Below, piece after piece: positions 51,961 to 63,706 of a DNA stretch of 64,000 bases. This DNA is from Prionace glauca. Taxonomy: Eukaryota; Chordata; Chondrichthyes; Carcharhiniformes; Carcharhinidae. Every line of letters begins with the position of its first letter. The first letter of the stretch is position 1. The DNA is taken from assembly GCA_037974335.1 (NCBI GenBank), contig CM075760.1, positions 8,119,432-8,183,431 on the forward strand, read 5' to 3'. A program made the translations under genes and the position numbers. The notes beneath the pieces were generated by a model. That model made no database searches, had not been told where the DNA came from, and worked only from the letters and a program-made list of their open reading frames with translations.

Positions 51961-51963
51961 AGA

Positions 51964-52700
51964 GAATGTTTGAGTCATTGACTGACAGGGCGGGTTAATG
52001 GATGCTCCCTTTCCCCAGGGGGAAGGTGCTGCAGGGGGAATGTTTGAGTCATTGACTGACAGGGCGGGTTAATGGATACTCCCTTTCCCCAGGGGGAAGG
52101 TGCTGCAGGGGGAATGTTTGAGTCATTGACTGACAGGGCGGGTTAATGGATGCTCCCTTTCCCCAGGGGGAAGGTGCTGCAGGGGGAATGTTTGAGTCAT
52201 TGACTGACAGGGCGGGTTAATGGATGCTCCCTTTCCCCAGGGGGAAGGTGCTGCAGGGGGAATGTTTGAGTCATTGACTGACAAGGCGGGAAAATGGATG
52301 CTGCCTTTCCCGGGGGAAGGTGCTGCAGGGGGAATGTTTCAGTCATTGACTGACAGGGTGGGTTAATGGATGCTGCCTTTCCCGGGGGAAGGTGCTGCAG
52401 GGGGAATGTTTGAGTAATTGACTGACAGGGTGGGTTAATGGATGCTCCCTTTCCCCAGGGGGAAGGTGCTGCAGGGGGAATGTTTGAGTCATTGACTGAC
52501 AGGGCGGGTTAATGGATGCTCCCTTTCCCTAGGGGAAGGTGCTGCAGGGGGAATGTTTGAGTCATTGACTGACAGGGCGGGTTAATGGATGCTCCCTTTC
52601 CCTAGGAGGAAGGTGCTGCAGGGGGAATGTTTGAGTCATTGACTGTCAGGGCGGGTTAATGGATGCTCCCTTTCCCGGGGGAAGGTGCTGCAGGGGGAAT
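51964..52700 (+). repeat. Minisatellite, about ten 72-74-bp units
   Basis: Units begin GAATGTTTGAGTCATTGACT at 51964, 52038, 52112, 52186, 52260, 52332, 52404, 52478, 52551 and 52625; a partial unit starts at 52697. Length is 74 bp in most and 72-73 in those that lost bases in the CCCCAGGGGG run. Unit copies are nearly identical except units 5-7. Confidence 0.97.
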
Positions 52701-52734
52701 GTGTGGCCATTCGAGTAACAGAAGAAAAACATTA

Positions 52735-53280
52735 TCAGAATTAGGAGCAAGAAGAGGCCATTCAGTTCATCAAGGTTGCTCTGCGAATCAATAAACTCAT
52801 GGCTCATCTGATCAAGAAAATGCTGGAAAATCTCTGGTGTGACAACATCTGTGGAGAGACTAGAGCTAAAGTTTCAAGTCTGGATGATCCTTTGTCAGAG
52901 CTCATCTGGTCATTATCATAAGTCAATTTTCCTCCAGCCTTGTTGGTGAAATGGTGAGAACACAGCCTTAAATACATGCAATGACCAGTCTCCACTGCCC
53001 ACTGGGGCAGAGAATTCCATGGGCTACTGGCCATCTGAGAGATGCAATTGCTCCTCGTTTCTGTCCCTTTTTTTAAAACTGTCCCAGCAATTTTTGATTC
53101 CCTGTTGAAGGGAAACATCCTTTCAGCACTTACCCTGTCAAGCATCCTCAGAATCATATATGCTCAGGTAGATCTCCTCTCATTTATCTAAAATCCAATG
53201 AGTACAGACACATCGTGTCAACCTTTCCTTCATAAAGAAATTCCTTTATGCCAGGAATTATCTTAGAGGATCTTGTCTGA
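52735..53280 (-). mobile_element. Old CR1 LINE 3' fragment with inserted sequence
   Basis: Tail block AGAAGAGGCCATTCAGTTCA at 52750; the WNSLPQWAVET-type block near 52980-53030 and MILRMLDRVSAERMFPFNRE near 53090-53157 on the minus strand. About 120 bp of unrelated sequence (52820-52940) interrupts it. Confidence 0.75.
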
Positions 53281-53504
53281 ACTGCAACCAATGTCAGCAT
53301 TTCAATCTAAAATAATCCTACGCTTGGAAACAGGAGGAAAGGATGTTATGAATTTATATTCTAGACTAACTAATGGATTTTGGAAACTCCTTTTTACGGT
53401 TAGAAGGGGAGGATTTATACACAGCAATCTCAAACCAACAAAAATGTTTATCTCTTAATCTCTAACCACCGTTGACACATAACTCTTGTAATCTCCTTTC
53501 ACAG

Positions 53505-53621
53505 GGAATTAGAAGATTTGAAGACTCCAATTGTTCTCTGACTCCAGTGCTTCTGACATCTTTCCAGCTGCAGGGTCCAGCAGGAGGTTTTAAATTTGAA
53601 AACAGTCAAATTGTTCCAGAG
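53505..53621 (+). other. Probable non-coding 5' exon of the zinc-finger gene
   Basis: Bounded by a pyrimidine-rich CTCCTTTCACAG acceptor and a consensus GTGAGT donor, 117 nt. Position between a CpG promoter and the zinc-finger exon suggests a 5' UTR exon; no transcript evidence. Confidence 0.45.
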
Positions 53622-53699
53622 GTGAGTATTATTGTGCATTCATCTCTCGTTTAGAGTTTTTGGTGCTTTGTTCCGTTGTCTTAAAGAGGTTTCATGGCT

Positions 53700-53845
53700 T
53701 TGGGGTTGGTGTGATTCACCAGTGAGTTCACACTGGGGAGATGCTGTTCATCAGCATTGTGTGTGGGAAGGAATTCAGTCGGTCATCCAGCTGCTGAGAC
53801 ACCAGTGAGTTCACAAGTGGTTACAGGGGTTGGATTCTGCTGTTT
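53700..53845 (+). pseudogene. C2H2 zinc-finger relic
   Basis: CACCAGTGAGTTCACACTGG then GGAGATGC and TGTGTGGGAAGGAATTCAGT, CGGTCATCCAGCTGCTGAGA, CACCAGTGAGTTCACAAGTG: one to two decayed finger units with TGTGGGAAGG-TTC and stop codons where CAGCGA (Gln-Arg) is expected. Confidence 0.75.
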
Positions 53846-53866
53846 TGCTGCTGTGAAATCACATTT

Positions 53867-54763
53867 AGAACATAGAACATTACAGCACAAACAGGCCCTT
53901 CGGCCCTCGAGTTGCGCCGATCGCATCAACCCCACCAATCCATAGACCTATCTATAACCCCCAATCCCATTAAACCCCATATACTCATCCAGAAGTCTTT
54001 TAAAAGACCCCAGCGAGTTCGCCTCCACCACCGACGACGGCAGCCGATTCCATTCACTCACCACCCTCTGAGTGAAAAACTTACCCCTAATATCACCTCT
54101 GTACTTCCCTCCCCGCACCTTAAATCTGTGTCCTCTCGTAGCGACCATTTCAACCCGGGGAAATAGCCTCTGAGAGTCCACCCTATCTATTCCTCTCAAC
54201 ATTTTATAAACCTCTATCAGGTCGCCTCTCAACCTTCGCCTCTCCAGGGAAAAGAGTCCAGCTCCCTCAACCAATCTTCATAAGGCATGCCTCCCAGTCC
54301 AGGCAACATCCTTGTAAATCTCCTCTGCACCCTTTCAATAGCTTCTACGTCTTTCCTATAGTGAGGCGACCAGAACTGCGCACAGTACTCCAAATGAGGC
54401 CTGACGAGGGTCCTGTAAAGTTGCAGCATTACCTCCCAACTCCTAAACTCAATCCCTCGATTAATGAAGGCCAGTACACCATACGCCTTCTTGACCACCT
54501 CCTCCACCTGCGAGGCCGATTTAAGAGTCCTGTGAACCCGGACCCCGAGATCCTTCTGCTCTTCAACGCTACTAAGACCCCTGCCCTTAATAGTGTACTC
54601 GTTCATCCCGTTGGTTCTGCCGAAATGGACTACTACACATTTATCCGCGTTGAAGTCCATCTGCCACTTCTCCGCCCATTCCTGCATCCTATCTATGTCC
54701 TGCTGCAACTTTTGACATCCTTCCAGACCATCCACAACACCGCCGACCTTCGTGTCATCAGCG
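53867..54763 (-). mobile_element. CR1 LINE, 5'-truncated (subfamily 2)
   Basis: Minus strand from the TTCTATG tail through GGKYRGDIRGKFFTQRVVSE, LLRGIDRVDSQRLFPRVEMV, HLEYCAQFWSPHYRKDVEAI to MDGLEGCQKLQQDIDRMQEW. One base is missing near 54260, splitting the frame. It lies in the presumed intron of the zinc-finger gene, antisense to it. Confidence 0.93.
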
Positions 54764-54769
54764 ATTTAT

Positions 54770-55098
54770 CATCATCATTTAGGATTGAACCATGTTCATT
54801 CATCGAATCATTGATGCAGACTTGATGGGTTGAATAGTCTGCACTGTAGGGGTTCCACAGATTCTTAATATTCTGTCTGAATTGAACATAATTTCACTAT
54901 TTCTGATTTCCATACATCTGGAGATAACTTCCACTCCTTTGTGAGCATTTTGATTGATTTGCTGGCTCGCAAAGATGTTTCAAATTCATTATTCACTCTA
55001 AGTCAGTGAGGAAAGAGTGTTCCACGGCAACTAGAATTGTCTGTTCTCAGTTTCTGAGCGGTATTGTCAGTGGTGACTTTTGTAAACTCCTTTTACAG
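54770..55098 (+). other. Presumed intron of the zinc-finger gene
   Basis: No separate gene. Ends at the CTCCTTTTACAG acceptor (55087-55098). Confidence 0.5.
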
Positions 55099-55247
55099 GG
55101 TATTAAAAGGGGAGGATTTGCCATGAGAAATCTCAAACGAAATTTCACATCAAGCTCTGACAGAGTCATTCGTTAGGACGGGGAAAATCATCGCCCATTT
55201 TACCATCAGTGTGAGAGGAAAAGCACTGAGACTCAGACACCCACACC

Positions 55248-56180
55248 ATGGGAAAACCATGGAAATGTGGGGATTGTGGAAAGGGATTCAGATCCCCATC
55301 TGAGCTGGAAACACATCGACGCAGTCACTCTGGGGAGAGGCCATTCACCTGTTATCAGTGTGGGAAGAGATTTACTAATTCATCCGATCTGCTTACACAC
55401 CAGCGAGTTCACACTGGGGAGAAGCCATTCAACTGCTCTGATTGTGGGAAGAAATTTAGTATTTCATCCAATCTAATGAGACACCGTCGAGTTCACTCTG
55501 GGGAGAGACCATTCATCTGCTCAGTCTGTGGGAAAAGATGCAGAGATTCATCCACCCTGCTGGCACACCAACAAGTTCACACCGAGGAGAGGCTGTTCAC
55601 TTGTTCTGAGTGTGGGAAGAGATTCACTCGGTTATCCAGTCTGCAGAGACATCATCGCGTTCACACTGGGGAGAGACCATTCACCTGCTCAGAGTGTGGG
55701 AAAGGATTCAGAGATTCATCTGATCTGCTGGCACATCAGCGAGTTCACACTGGGGAGAGGCCATTCATCTGCTCTGTGTGTGGGAAAGGATTCGGAGATT
55801 CCTCCAGCCTGCTGACACACCAGCGAGTTCACACTGGGGAGAGGCCATTCTCCTGCTCTAATTGTGGGAAGGGATTCTCTCAGTTAGCCAACCTGCTGAG
55901 ACATCAGCAAATTCACAGCGGGGAGAGGGAAAGGCCTTTTACCTGCTCAGAGTGTGAGAAGGGATTCAGTGATTTATCTACCCTGCTGACACACCAGCGA
56001 GTTCACACCGGGGAGAAACCATTTACCTGCTCCGTATGTGGAAAGAGATTCAATCGGTCATCCAACCTACTGACACACCAGCGAGTTCACACTGGGGAGA
56101 GACCATTTACCTGCTCTGACTGTGGGAAGGGATTCATTCAGTCATCCCATCTGCTGAGACACCAGCAGGTTCACAAGTGA
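55248..56180 (+). CDS. C2H2 zinc-finger protein, 11 fingers
   Basis: Predicted nuclear DNA-binding protein of 310 residues, nearly all tandem Kruppel-type fingers joined by TGERPF/TGEKPF linkers. ATG at 55248 directly precedes the first finger ([20 protein letters not shown]); exon begins at a CTTTTACAG acceptor (55099), so 5' exons exist, but no KRAB, SCAN or BTB domain is seen. Helix residues -1/3/6 by finger: S/E/T, N/D/T, I/N/R, D/T/A, R/S/R, D/D/A, D/S/T, Q/N/R, D/T/T, R/N/T, Q/H/R. Finger 4 has Cys for the usual Phe (KRCRD) and linker TEERLF; the linker after finger 8 has two extra residues (SGERERPF); finger 9 has CEKGF. All zinc ligands are present. Likely a lineage-specific repressor-type paralogue; target unknown. 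Confidence 0.94.
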   Translation: MGKPWKCGDCGKGFRSPSELETHRRSHSGERPFTCYQCGKRFTNSSDLLTHQRVHTGEKPFNCSDCGKKFSISSNLMRHRRVHSGERPFICSVCGKRCRDSSTLLAHQQVHTEERLFTCSECGKRFTRLSSLQRHHRVHTGERPFTCSECGKGFRDSSDLLAHQRVHTGERPFICSVCGKGFGDSSSLLTHQRVHTGERPFSCSNCGKGFSQLANLLRHQQIHSGERERPFTCSECEKGFSDLSTLLTHQRVHTGEKPFTCSVCGKRFNRSSNLLTHQRVHTGERPFTCSDCGKGFIQSSHLLRHQQVHK

Positions 56181-56367
56181 TGACAGTGGTTGGCTTTGGC
56201 TGTTAATCATATCCAGGACTGAAGCATTTTCATCCTGACAGTTGGTGAAGTGGGAGAATCAGAGGATTTCTTGCTGTTGGACTGGCTGGTCTCTCAATTT
56301 TAATTCCAGTGGCTGATTCCCTTTGAGCGAGAGCACATTCCCACTGAAATAATCCACAAAAGCAGAT

Positions 56368-56578
56368 GTCAGATGAGACTGAGATGAGGGAAAAAATTAT
56401 TAACTCAAAGAGTAGTGAACTTATGGAATTCTCTACCATCGAAGGAAGAGGTAGGTTTTTTTAGATTTTAATGGCTTCAACTGGTATGGGGAGAACATGG
56501 CATTGAGATAGAGGATCAGCCATGATCGTATTGAATGGCGGAGCAGAATTGAATGGCCTGCACCTAGTTTCTATATTG
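56368..56578 (+). mobile_element. Old CR1 3' end
   Basis: ATTATTAACTCAAAGAGTAG, TTATGGAATTCTCTACCATC, CAGCCATGATCGTATTGAAT, GGCGGAGCAGAATTGAATGG: CR1 C-terminus and 3' UTR on the plus strand. Confidence 0.75.
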
Positions 56579-56579
56579 T

Positions 56580-57010
56580 AGATTATTCTGGATAGTAAAT
56601 CGTTCTTTTCCTACCACTGCAGGTCCCTTGTCCTTTATCCCTCCTCGTTCAGAGGTTAGCTGCACTCTGAACAGTCTTTCTTCACTGATTTCTCAGCTGC
56701 TCTCATTGTCTGTCCCATCGAGAGGCCAGTCCACATTCTGATATTATCGACCAGTGCCATCTTGGGCCTTCCTCGTACACGTTTTCCAGGTGTTTTGTCT
56801 CACATTGGTCAGTAAAAATGCCTTTCACCGGGATGCTGTGTCACAAGTCTTTGTATTAGCTAAAGTTTTGGCAATACTTTGTCTCTGAAAGAAACCCTGT
56901 AACATCCTGAACATCACTGGTCTTTGAATGTGGAAGGAGCAATGTTACATCTATTCTGTCCCTGGGAAGAGATTTCAGATATAATTGTGACTAGAAAAGC
57001 ACCGAGACAC
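56580..57010. other. No gene recognised
   Basis: Decayed sequence; a trace of an old coding-type repeat around 56690-56800 could not be classified. Confidence 0.35.
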
Positions 57011-57014
57011 ACAC

Positions 57015-57100
57015 ACACCCTACTGAGAGTGTTCCAGTGAACTGTGTGGAAAGAGTTTTAACCAGTTACACAGTCTGAAAATACATCATACTATAGGGTA
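57015..57100 (+). pseudogene. Zinc-finger relic, single finger
   Basis: GAACTGTGTGGAAAGAGTTT then TAACCAGTTACACAGTCTGA and AAATACATCATAC reads (E)LCGKSFNQLHSLKIHH: one finger with intact hydrophobic core, isolated. Confidence 0.65.
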
Positions 57101-57369
57101 AGTAAATGGGAATGTGGGAAAGATAAAATATAATTTAGGGAAAAAGGGGAAAAATGTCCGCATTGTTGGGAAGAATAGAAAATCAGCATTTTATTTAAAT
57201 AGAGAGGCTGCAGAATTCCACAGTTGTCCCCCTGATGAGGGATATACTCAGCATGATCACTGTGACTGTGTCCTGTCAATGTACAGCTGCATTGTAAGGC
57301 CAGCATCATCTCTGAAGGAGCTGCCAGTTCATCCCTTTTCCTCAGAGCCTTCAGAGTTTTAGAATGATT

Positions 57370-58040
57370 ATAGCAAATAAAGAGGTCATTCAGCCCATCT
57401 GTTCACACCCAAACCAGCTTTCTGAGAGAGTGACACAGCCAGTCCCATTCCCCAGCCTCTCCCTCGGTCACTCCACAACCACTCCCTTAGTCACTCCCCG
57501 ACCTCTCCCTCAGTCACTGCACGGCCTTTCTCTCATAACCCTGAACATTTTTTCTCTTCAGATAATTATCCAGTTGTGTTTTGAAATCTTGTTTGAAGCT
57601 CCACCTCACACTGGGTCAGTGCATACCAGGTTCTAACCAGTCACTCTGTAAATGGGATTTCCTCAGGTCACCATTGCTTATTTCACAAATTGCCTTTATT
57701 CTGTGTCCTTTGCTTCTTGACCCTTTTGCCAATCAGAATAGTTTCTTCTTATCTACTCTGTCCAAATCCCTCTTGATTTTGAATATTTCTGTCGAATCTC
57801 CTCTTCTGTATAGAGATCAGCCCCAGCTTTGCCAGTCTACCCTCATAACTGAAGTTTCTCATCCCTGGAACCAGTCCCATTAATTTTTTCTGCATCCTCT
57901 ACAATGTCTTCACCTCCTTCCTATAGCAATCTATCCAGAGTTGGCCACAATGCTCTCGTTGAGGCCGAATCAATGTTTTATTCTGGTTCATCACAACTTC
58001 CTTGTTATTTGGGTTTTTGGACATCAGCCTTTCTCCTGTC
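57370..58040 (-). mobile_element. Old CR1/L2-like LINE fragment
   Basis: AGGTCATTCAGCCCATCTGT tail-like start, then on the minus strand decayed blocks equivalent to the RRGDSTEIFKI and LEYNDQ-like region (CTCATAACTGAAGTTTCTCA, TTTTTTCTGCATCCTCTACA, CTTCCTATAGCAATCTATCC). Heavily mutated. Confidence 0.6.
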
Positions 58041-58049
58041 AATATACAG

Positions 58050-58475
58050 CAGCCTTATGGGCTGTGGTGACACATTTGAAAGAGTCACCCATCATCGCCA
58101 CTCCCCTCTCCCCAGAGCCCTGCTAACTTTATCTTCAACTGGAGATCCAATTCACTTTGGCAAGATGTATCTGAATCTGCTTCCATCCTCTTTCAGGCAG
58201 AACATTCCAGAACAGAATTACTTGAGAAATGAATGCCCGTAGTGGATTTTTCCCAGTTATTTGATGCGACATATTTAATTGTTGATCATCTGTTAAAGAC
58301 ATTTCCAGAGCAGATTTAAGGGAAAATGTTCATATCTTAGAGATGAACCACACGAAATGTTGTTTGTTTGAAAAGAAGCTGATTTATTTGATGTATTAAA
58401 ATATTAACTCCTGTAATGTGGCTGGAGTTTATCAGCAATAAAAAAAAGTCAGAATGAATATGATTCAATCCTAAA
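58050..58475. other. No gene recognised
   Basis: Possible continuation of old LINE debris (near 58170-58240) but not assignable. Confidence 0.3.
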
Positions 58476-58477
58476 TA

Positions 58478-59317
58478 TAAGAACATAAGAACATAAGAAA
58501 TAGGAGCAGGAGTAGGCCATCTGGCCCTTCGAGCCTGCCCCGCCATTCAATAAGATCATGGCTGATCTGTCGTGACTCAGCTCCACCTTCCCGCCCTCTC
58601 CCCATAACCCTTAATCCCTTCTCTTATCAAAAACCCATCAACCCGTTTCTTAAAAATATTTAGCGAGGCAGCCTCCACCACTTCAACGGGCAGAGAATTC
58701 CAGAGATTCACCACCCTTTGAGTGAAGAAGTTCCTCCTCAACTCTGTTCTAAACCGCCCCCCCTTTATCTTGAGGCTGTGCCCCCTAGTCCTACTGTCTT
58801 TTTTGAGCGGGAACAGTCTCTCCACCTCTATCCTATCCATCCCATTCATCATCTTATACGTCTCAATGAGATCTCCCCTCATTCTTCTAAACTCTAACGA
58901 GTACAAGCCTAGTTTATTCAGCCTCTCCTCATAGCTCAATCCCCTCAACTCTGGTATCAGCCGAGTAAACCTCCTCTGCACTCCCTCCAGGGCCAAAACA
59001 TCCTTGCGCAGGTGCGGCGCCCAAAACTGCACACAGTACTCCAGCTGCGGTCTCACCAATGCCCTATACAGCTGCAGCAAGACCTCCCTACTTTTATATT
59101 CAATCCCCTTCGCTATGAAGGCCAGCATCCCATTCGCCTTCCTGACCACCTGCTGCACCTGCAAGCTGGGTTTTTGCGCCTCATGCACAAGGACCCCGAG
59201 GTCCCTCTGCACCGTCGCCTGCTGCAGTTTTTCGCCCCGTAAGTAATAGTCCTTCCTACCATTCCTCCTACCAAAGTGGACCACCTCACACTTGCCAACA
59301 TTAAATTCCATTTGCCA
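58478..59317 (-). mobile_element. CR1 LINE, 5'-truncated (subfamily 1), young
   Basis: Minus strand reads without a break from WQMEFNVGKCEVVHFGRRNG to the C-terminus GIKGYGERAGRWS and ends in two to three TTCTTATG tail units at 58478-58500. Nearly identical by eye to the copies at 0.56 and 62.2 kb. Confidence 0.94.
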
Positions 59318-59639
59318 TATGAAATATGGCAAATATTTAAATATGATCAACAGCAGCAACAAAAGCAGAATCCAACTTCTCTAGAGACTCTGTCTGACAG
59401 TCAGTGCAGACTTGATGGGCTGAATGCCTCCTCCTGTACTGTAGGGGTTCTATGAAAAGTAAACTCAAGACTAAAATAAATAAAGATTTTTCAGCCAGTC
59501 ACTAATCAGCCTTTTCCATTTTCCTGAAGTCACCTTATAATTATTTATCTCCTAGATTTGATCAATTAAACATTGATTGCACTCTGATAAATTATCAGTT
59601 TGATACAAATTAATGAATCATGTCTTACTTTATAGTTAG

Positions 59640-60105
59640 ATGATGCAGTGACCGGAACTGTGCTCAGTACTCAGCTGTGTTCGAACTCATCTTTTATCAA
59701 ATCCTAACATAATCTCCCTGCTCTTTCATTCCAGGCCTCAGACAGGGAAGTGTCCCAAATGCCTTCTTGACCATCTGATCTCATATGCAACCATTTTCAG
59801 GAATCAGTGGATATGCACTCCAAAGTTCCTCTATAAAATTCTCAACATCATCCCATGTATTGTTCATTCCCTTGTCTTGTTTACTCTCCCAAGTTCAATC
59901 TCTCTCATTGATCCAGATTGAATTCTACTTGCTAATTTTGTGTCGACTAACCCCACCCCCCCAGTCCATTAGTATCTTCCTGCTGTCCACAATTATTCCT
60001 CATTGTCAACCATGTCAGCAACTTTTGTATCATACAAACTTAGTAATCATTTTCCATACAGTTAAGTCTAAATTATTGACACATAAGAGAAAACTGTGGA
60101 ACATC
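59640..60105 (-). mobile_element. Old CR1 fragment
   Basis: GCAGTGACCGGAACTGTGCT then CAGTACTCAG is the CR1 EYC-QFW block on the minus strand; upstream blocks decay toward 60100. Confidence 0.6.
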
Positions 60106-60134
60106 ACTGGAAACAGGCATGTCGGCATCATTCA

Positions 60135-60880
<746 letters not shown>

Positions 60881-60914
60881 TCTGAAGGTGGGATGACTGA
60901 ATCCCTTCCCAGAC

Positions 60915-61925
60915 AAAGAGTTCACAGATTCACCACTCTCTGGCTGAAAAAATTCCTCTTCATCTTTGTTTTAAAGGATCATCTCTTTATTCTGAGATGG
61001 TGCCCTCTGGTTCTAGTTTTTCCTACGAATGAAACATCCTTTCTGCATCCACTCTATCCAGGCCTCGCAGTACCTGTTAGTTTCAGTAAGACCTCCCCTC
61101 ATCCTTCTCAACTCTACCTCATACGATAAGCTCTTCATTCCAGGGATCATTCTTGTGAACCTCCTCTGGACCCTTTCCAAGACCAGCACATCCTTCCTTA
61201 GATATGGGGACCAAAACTGCTCACAATACTCCAAATGGGGTCTGACCAGAGCTTTATACAGCCTTAGAAGTACATCCCTGCTCTTGAATTCTAACCTTCT
61301 CAACATGAATGCTAACATTGCATTTACCTTCCTAACTGCCGACTGAAACTGCATGCTAACCGAAAGAGAATCTTGAACAAAACTCCCAAATCCCTTTGTG
61401 CTTCTGATTTCCTAAGAATTTCCCCGTTTAGAAAAGTCTCCATTCATCCTTCCAAAGTGAATAACCTCACACTTTTCCACATTGTAATCCATCAGCCACT
61501 TCTTTGCCCACTCTCGAAACTCGTCCAAGTTGTTCCGCCATCCCCTGCTTCCTCAATACTACCTATCCCTCTACATATCTTTGTATCATTTGCAAACTTA
61601 GTCACAGTGATTTCAAATTGTTATATTGTGAAAAAATGTGGTCCCAGCATCAACCTGAGGCACACCACTAGTCACCGGCTGCCATACTGAAAAAGACCCC
61701 TTTATCCTCACTCTCTGCTTCTGCCAGTCAACCAATCCTTTATCCATGCCAGGATCTTACACTTAACACCATGGACTCTTAATTTATTTAACAATCTCCT
61801 TTGCAGCACCTTGTCAAAGGCTTTCTGGAAATCTAAGTAAATAACATCCACTCGTTCTCCTTTATCGAACTTCCTTGTTACCTCCTCAAAGAACTCAGAA
61901 CAGATCTGTCAGACATGACTCCCCC
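60915..61925 (-). mobile_element. Old CR1 LINE (subfamily 3)
   Basis: Minus strand: QFQSAVRKVNAMLAFMLRRL, EFKSRDVLLRLYKALVRPHL, EYCEQFWSPYLRKDVLVLER, then further reverse-transcriptase blocks up to the DFQKAFDKV and KL-KGESCL-type region at 61.80-61.92 kb, with many breaks. Plus-strand CR1 copies insert next to it at 61926. Confidence 0.85.
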
Positions 61926-62152
61926 TTGCTGCGGCTGTATAGGGCATTGGTGAGGCCGCAGCTGGAATACTGTGTGCAGTTTTGGGCGCTGTACTTATGC
62001 AAGGATATTTTGGTCTTGGAGGGAGTGCAGAGGAGGTTTACTAGGCTGATACCGGAGTTGAGGGGTTTGAGCTATGAGAGGCTGAATAAACTAGGCACAA
62101 GCTCATTAGAGTTTAGAAGAATGAGGGGAGATCTCAATGAGACGTACAAGAT
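61926..62152 (+). mobile_element. CR1 fragment (subfamily 1), joined to a longer copy
   Basis: GCTGCGGCTGTATAGGGCAT through GAGACGTACAAGAT, the middle of the C-terminal region without the 3' tail. It passes at 62152 directly into the 5' part of another CR1 copy. Confidence 0.8.
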
Positions 62153-63706
62153 CCGAGGGTTCTGAAAGAAATGGCGGAGGTGATAGTGGATGCCTTGGTG
62201 GTTATTTTCCAGACGTCGCTGGATTCTGGGGAAGTGCCGGAAGATTGGAAAACGGCTAATGTTACGCCGGTGTTTAAGAAGGGTGCCAGGCAAAAGGCGG
62301 GGAATTATAGGCCGGTTAGTTTAACGTCTGTGGTAGGTAAAATGTTAGAAACCGTCATTGAGGAGGAAATAGCGAGGCATCTTGAGGGGAATTGCTTGAT
62401 AGGGCGGACGCAACACGGTTTCATTAAAGGGAAGTCGTGTCTGACAAATTTACTGGAGTTCTATGAGGATGTGTCTAGGGCAGTGGATGGAGGAGAGCCG
62501 GTGGATGTGGTCTTTCTGGATTTTCAGAAGGCGTTTGACAAGGTACCTCACAAGAGGTTATTGCAGAAGGTCAGGGGACATGGAGTTGGGGGTAGGGTGT
62601 TAGCGTGGATAGAGGATTGGTTGTCAAATAGGAGGCAGAGAGTGGGGGTCAATGGATGCTATTCGGATTGGCGGTTGGTGACTAGTGGGGTGCCCCAGGG
62701 GTCGGTGCTGGGGCCTCAGCTATTTACCATTTATATAGATGATCTGGAGGAGGGAACCGAGTGCAGGGTGTCGAAATTTGCTGATGACACCAAGATTGGG
62801 GGAAAGGCAAATTGTGCGGAGGGTGTGGAGAGTCTGCAGAAGGATCTAGATAGGCTGGGCGAATGGGCCAGGAAATGGCAAATGGAATTTAATGTTGGCA
62901 AGTGTGAGGTGGTCCACTTTGGTAGGAGGAATGGTAGGAAGGACTATTACTTACGGGGCGAAAAACTGCAGCAGGCGACGGTGCAGAGGGACCTCGGGGT
63001 CCTTGTGCATGAGTCGCAAAAACCCAGCTTGCAGGTGCAGCAGGTGGTCAGGAAGGCGAATGGGATCCTGGCCTTCATAGCGAAGGGGATTGATTATAAA
63101 AGTAGGGAGGTCTTGCTGCAGCTGTATAGGGCATTGGTGAGGCCGCAGCTGGAGTACTGTGTGCAGTTTTGGGCGCCGCACCTGCGCAAGGATGTTTTGG
63201 CCCTGGAGGGAGTGCAGAGGAGGTTTACTCGGCTGATACCGGAGTTGAGGGGATTGAGCTATGAGGAGAGGCTGAATAAACTAGGCTTGTACTCGTTAGA
63301 GTTTAGAAGAATGAGGGGAGATCTCATTGAGACGTATAAGATGATGAATGGGATGGATAGGATAGAGGTGGAGAGACTGTTCCCGCTCAAAAAAGACAGT
63401 AGGACTAGGGGGCACAGCCTCAAGATAAAGGGGGGGCGGTTTAGAACAGAGTTGAGGAGGAACTTCTTCACTCAAAGGGTGGTGAATCTCTGGAATTCTC
63501 TGCCCGTTGAAGTGGTGGAGGCTGCCTCGCTAAATATTTTTAAGAAACGGGTTGATGGGTTTTTGATAAGAGAAGGGATTAAGGGTTATGGGGAGAGGGC
63601 GGGAAGGTGGAGCTGAGTCACGACAGATCAGCCATGATCTTATTGAATGGCGGGGCAGGCTCGAGGGGCCAGATGGCCTACTCCTGCTCCTATTTCTTAT
63701 GTTCTT
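62153..63706 (+). mobile_element. CR1 LINE, longest and youngest copy (subfamily 1)
   Basis: Contains RT motifs from the FKKGAR...NYRPVSLTS block to the C-terminus and ends in a short TTCTTATG tail at about 63695-63706. The endonuclease and ORF1 parts are missing (5' truncation). The coding part is described in the next entry. Confidence 0.94.
62171..63616 (+). CDS. CR1 reverse transcriptase, partial ORF2 (481 codons, uninterrupted)
   Basis: Non-LTR reverse transcriptase of the CR1 clade. Visible RT signatures: VTPVFKKGARQKAGNYRPVS at about residues 31-50, VDVVFLDFQKAFDKVPHKRL (111-130, first catalytic Asp in LDFQKAFD), SGVPQGSVLGPQLFTIYIDD (172-191), SKFADDTKIGG (201-211, catalytic FADD), then thumb and the [20 protein letters not shown] and FFTQRVVNLWNSLP C-terminal blocks. 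No frame break over 1.4 kb. The first Met is internal to a longer ancestral ORF2; apurinic-type endonuclease is absent, so this copy cannot move on its own. Confidence 0.93.
   Translation: MAEVIVDALVVIFQTSLDSGEVPEDWKTANVTPVFKKGARQKAGNYRPVSLTSVVGKMLETVIEEEIARHLEGNCLIGRTQHGFIKGKSCLTNLLEFYEDVSRAVDGGEPVDVVFLDFQKAFDKVPHKRLLQKVRGHGVGGRVLAWIEDWLSNRRQRVGVNGCYSDWRLVTSGVPQGSVLGPQLFTIYIDDLEEGTECRVSKFADDTKIGGKANCAEGVESLQKDLDRLGEWARKWQMEFNVGKCEVVHFGRRNGRKDYYLRGEKLQQATVQRDLGVLVHESQKPSLQVQQVVRKANGILAFIAKGIDYKSREVLLQLYRALVRPQLEYCVQFWAPHLRKDVLALEGVQRRFTRLIPELRGLSYEERLNKLGLYSLEFRRMRGDLIETYKMMNGMDRIEVERLFPLKKDSRTRGHSLKIKGGRFRTELRRNFFTQRVVNLWNSLPVEVVEAASLNIFKKRVDGFLIREGIKGYGERAGRWS

Noticed and set aside
54361-54825. 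154-codon plus-strand frame
   Set aside because: Antisense shadow of the CR1 copy at 53867-54763.
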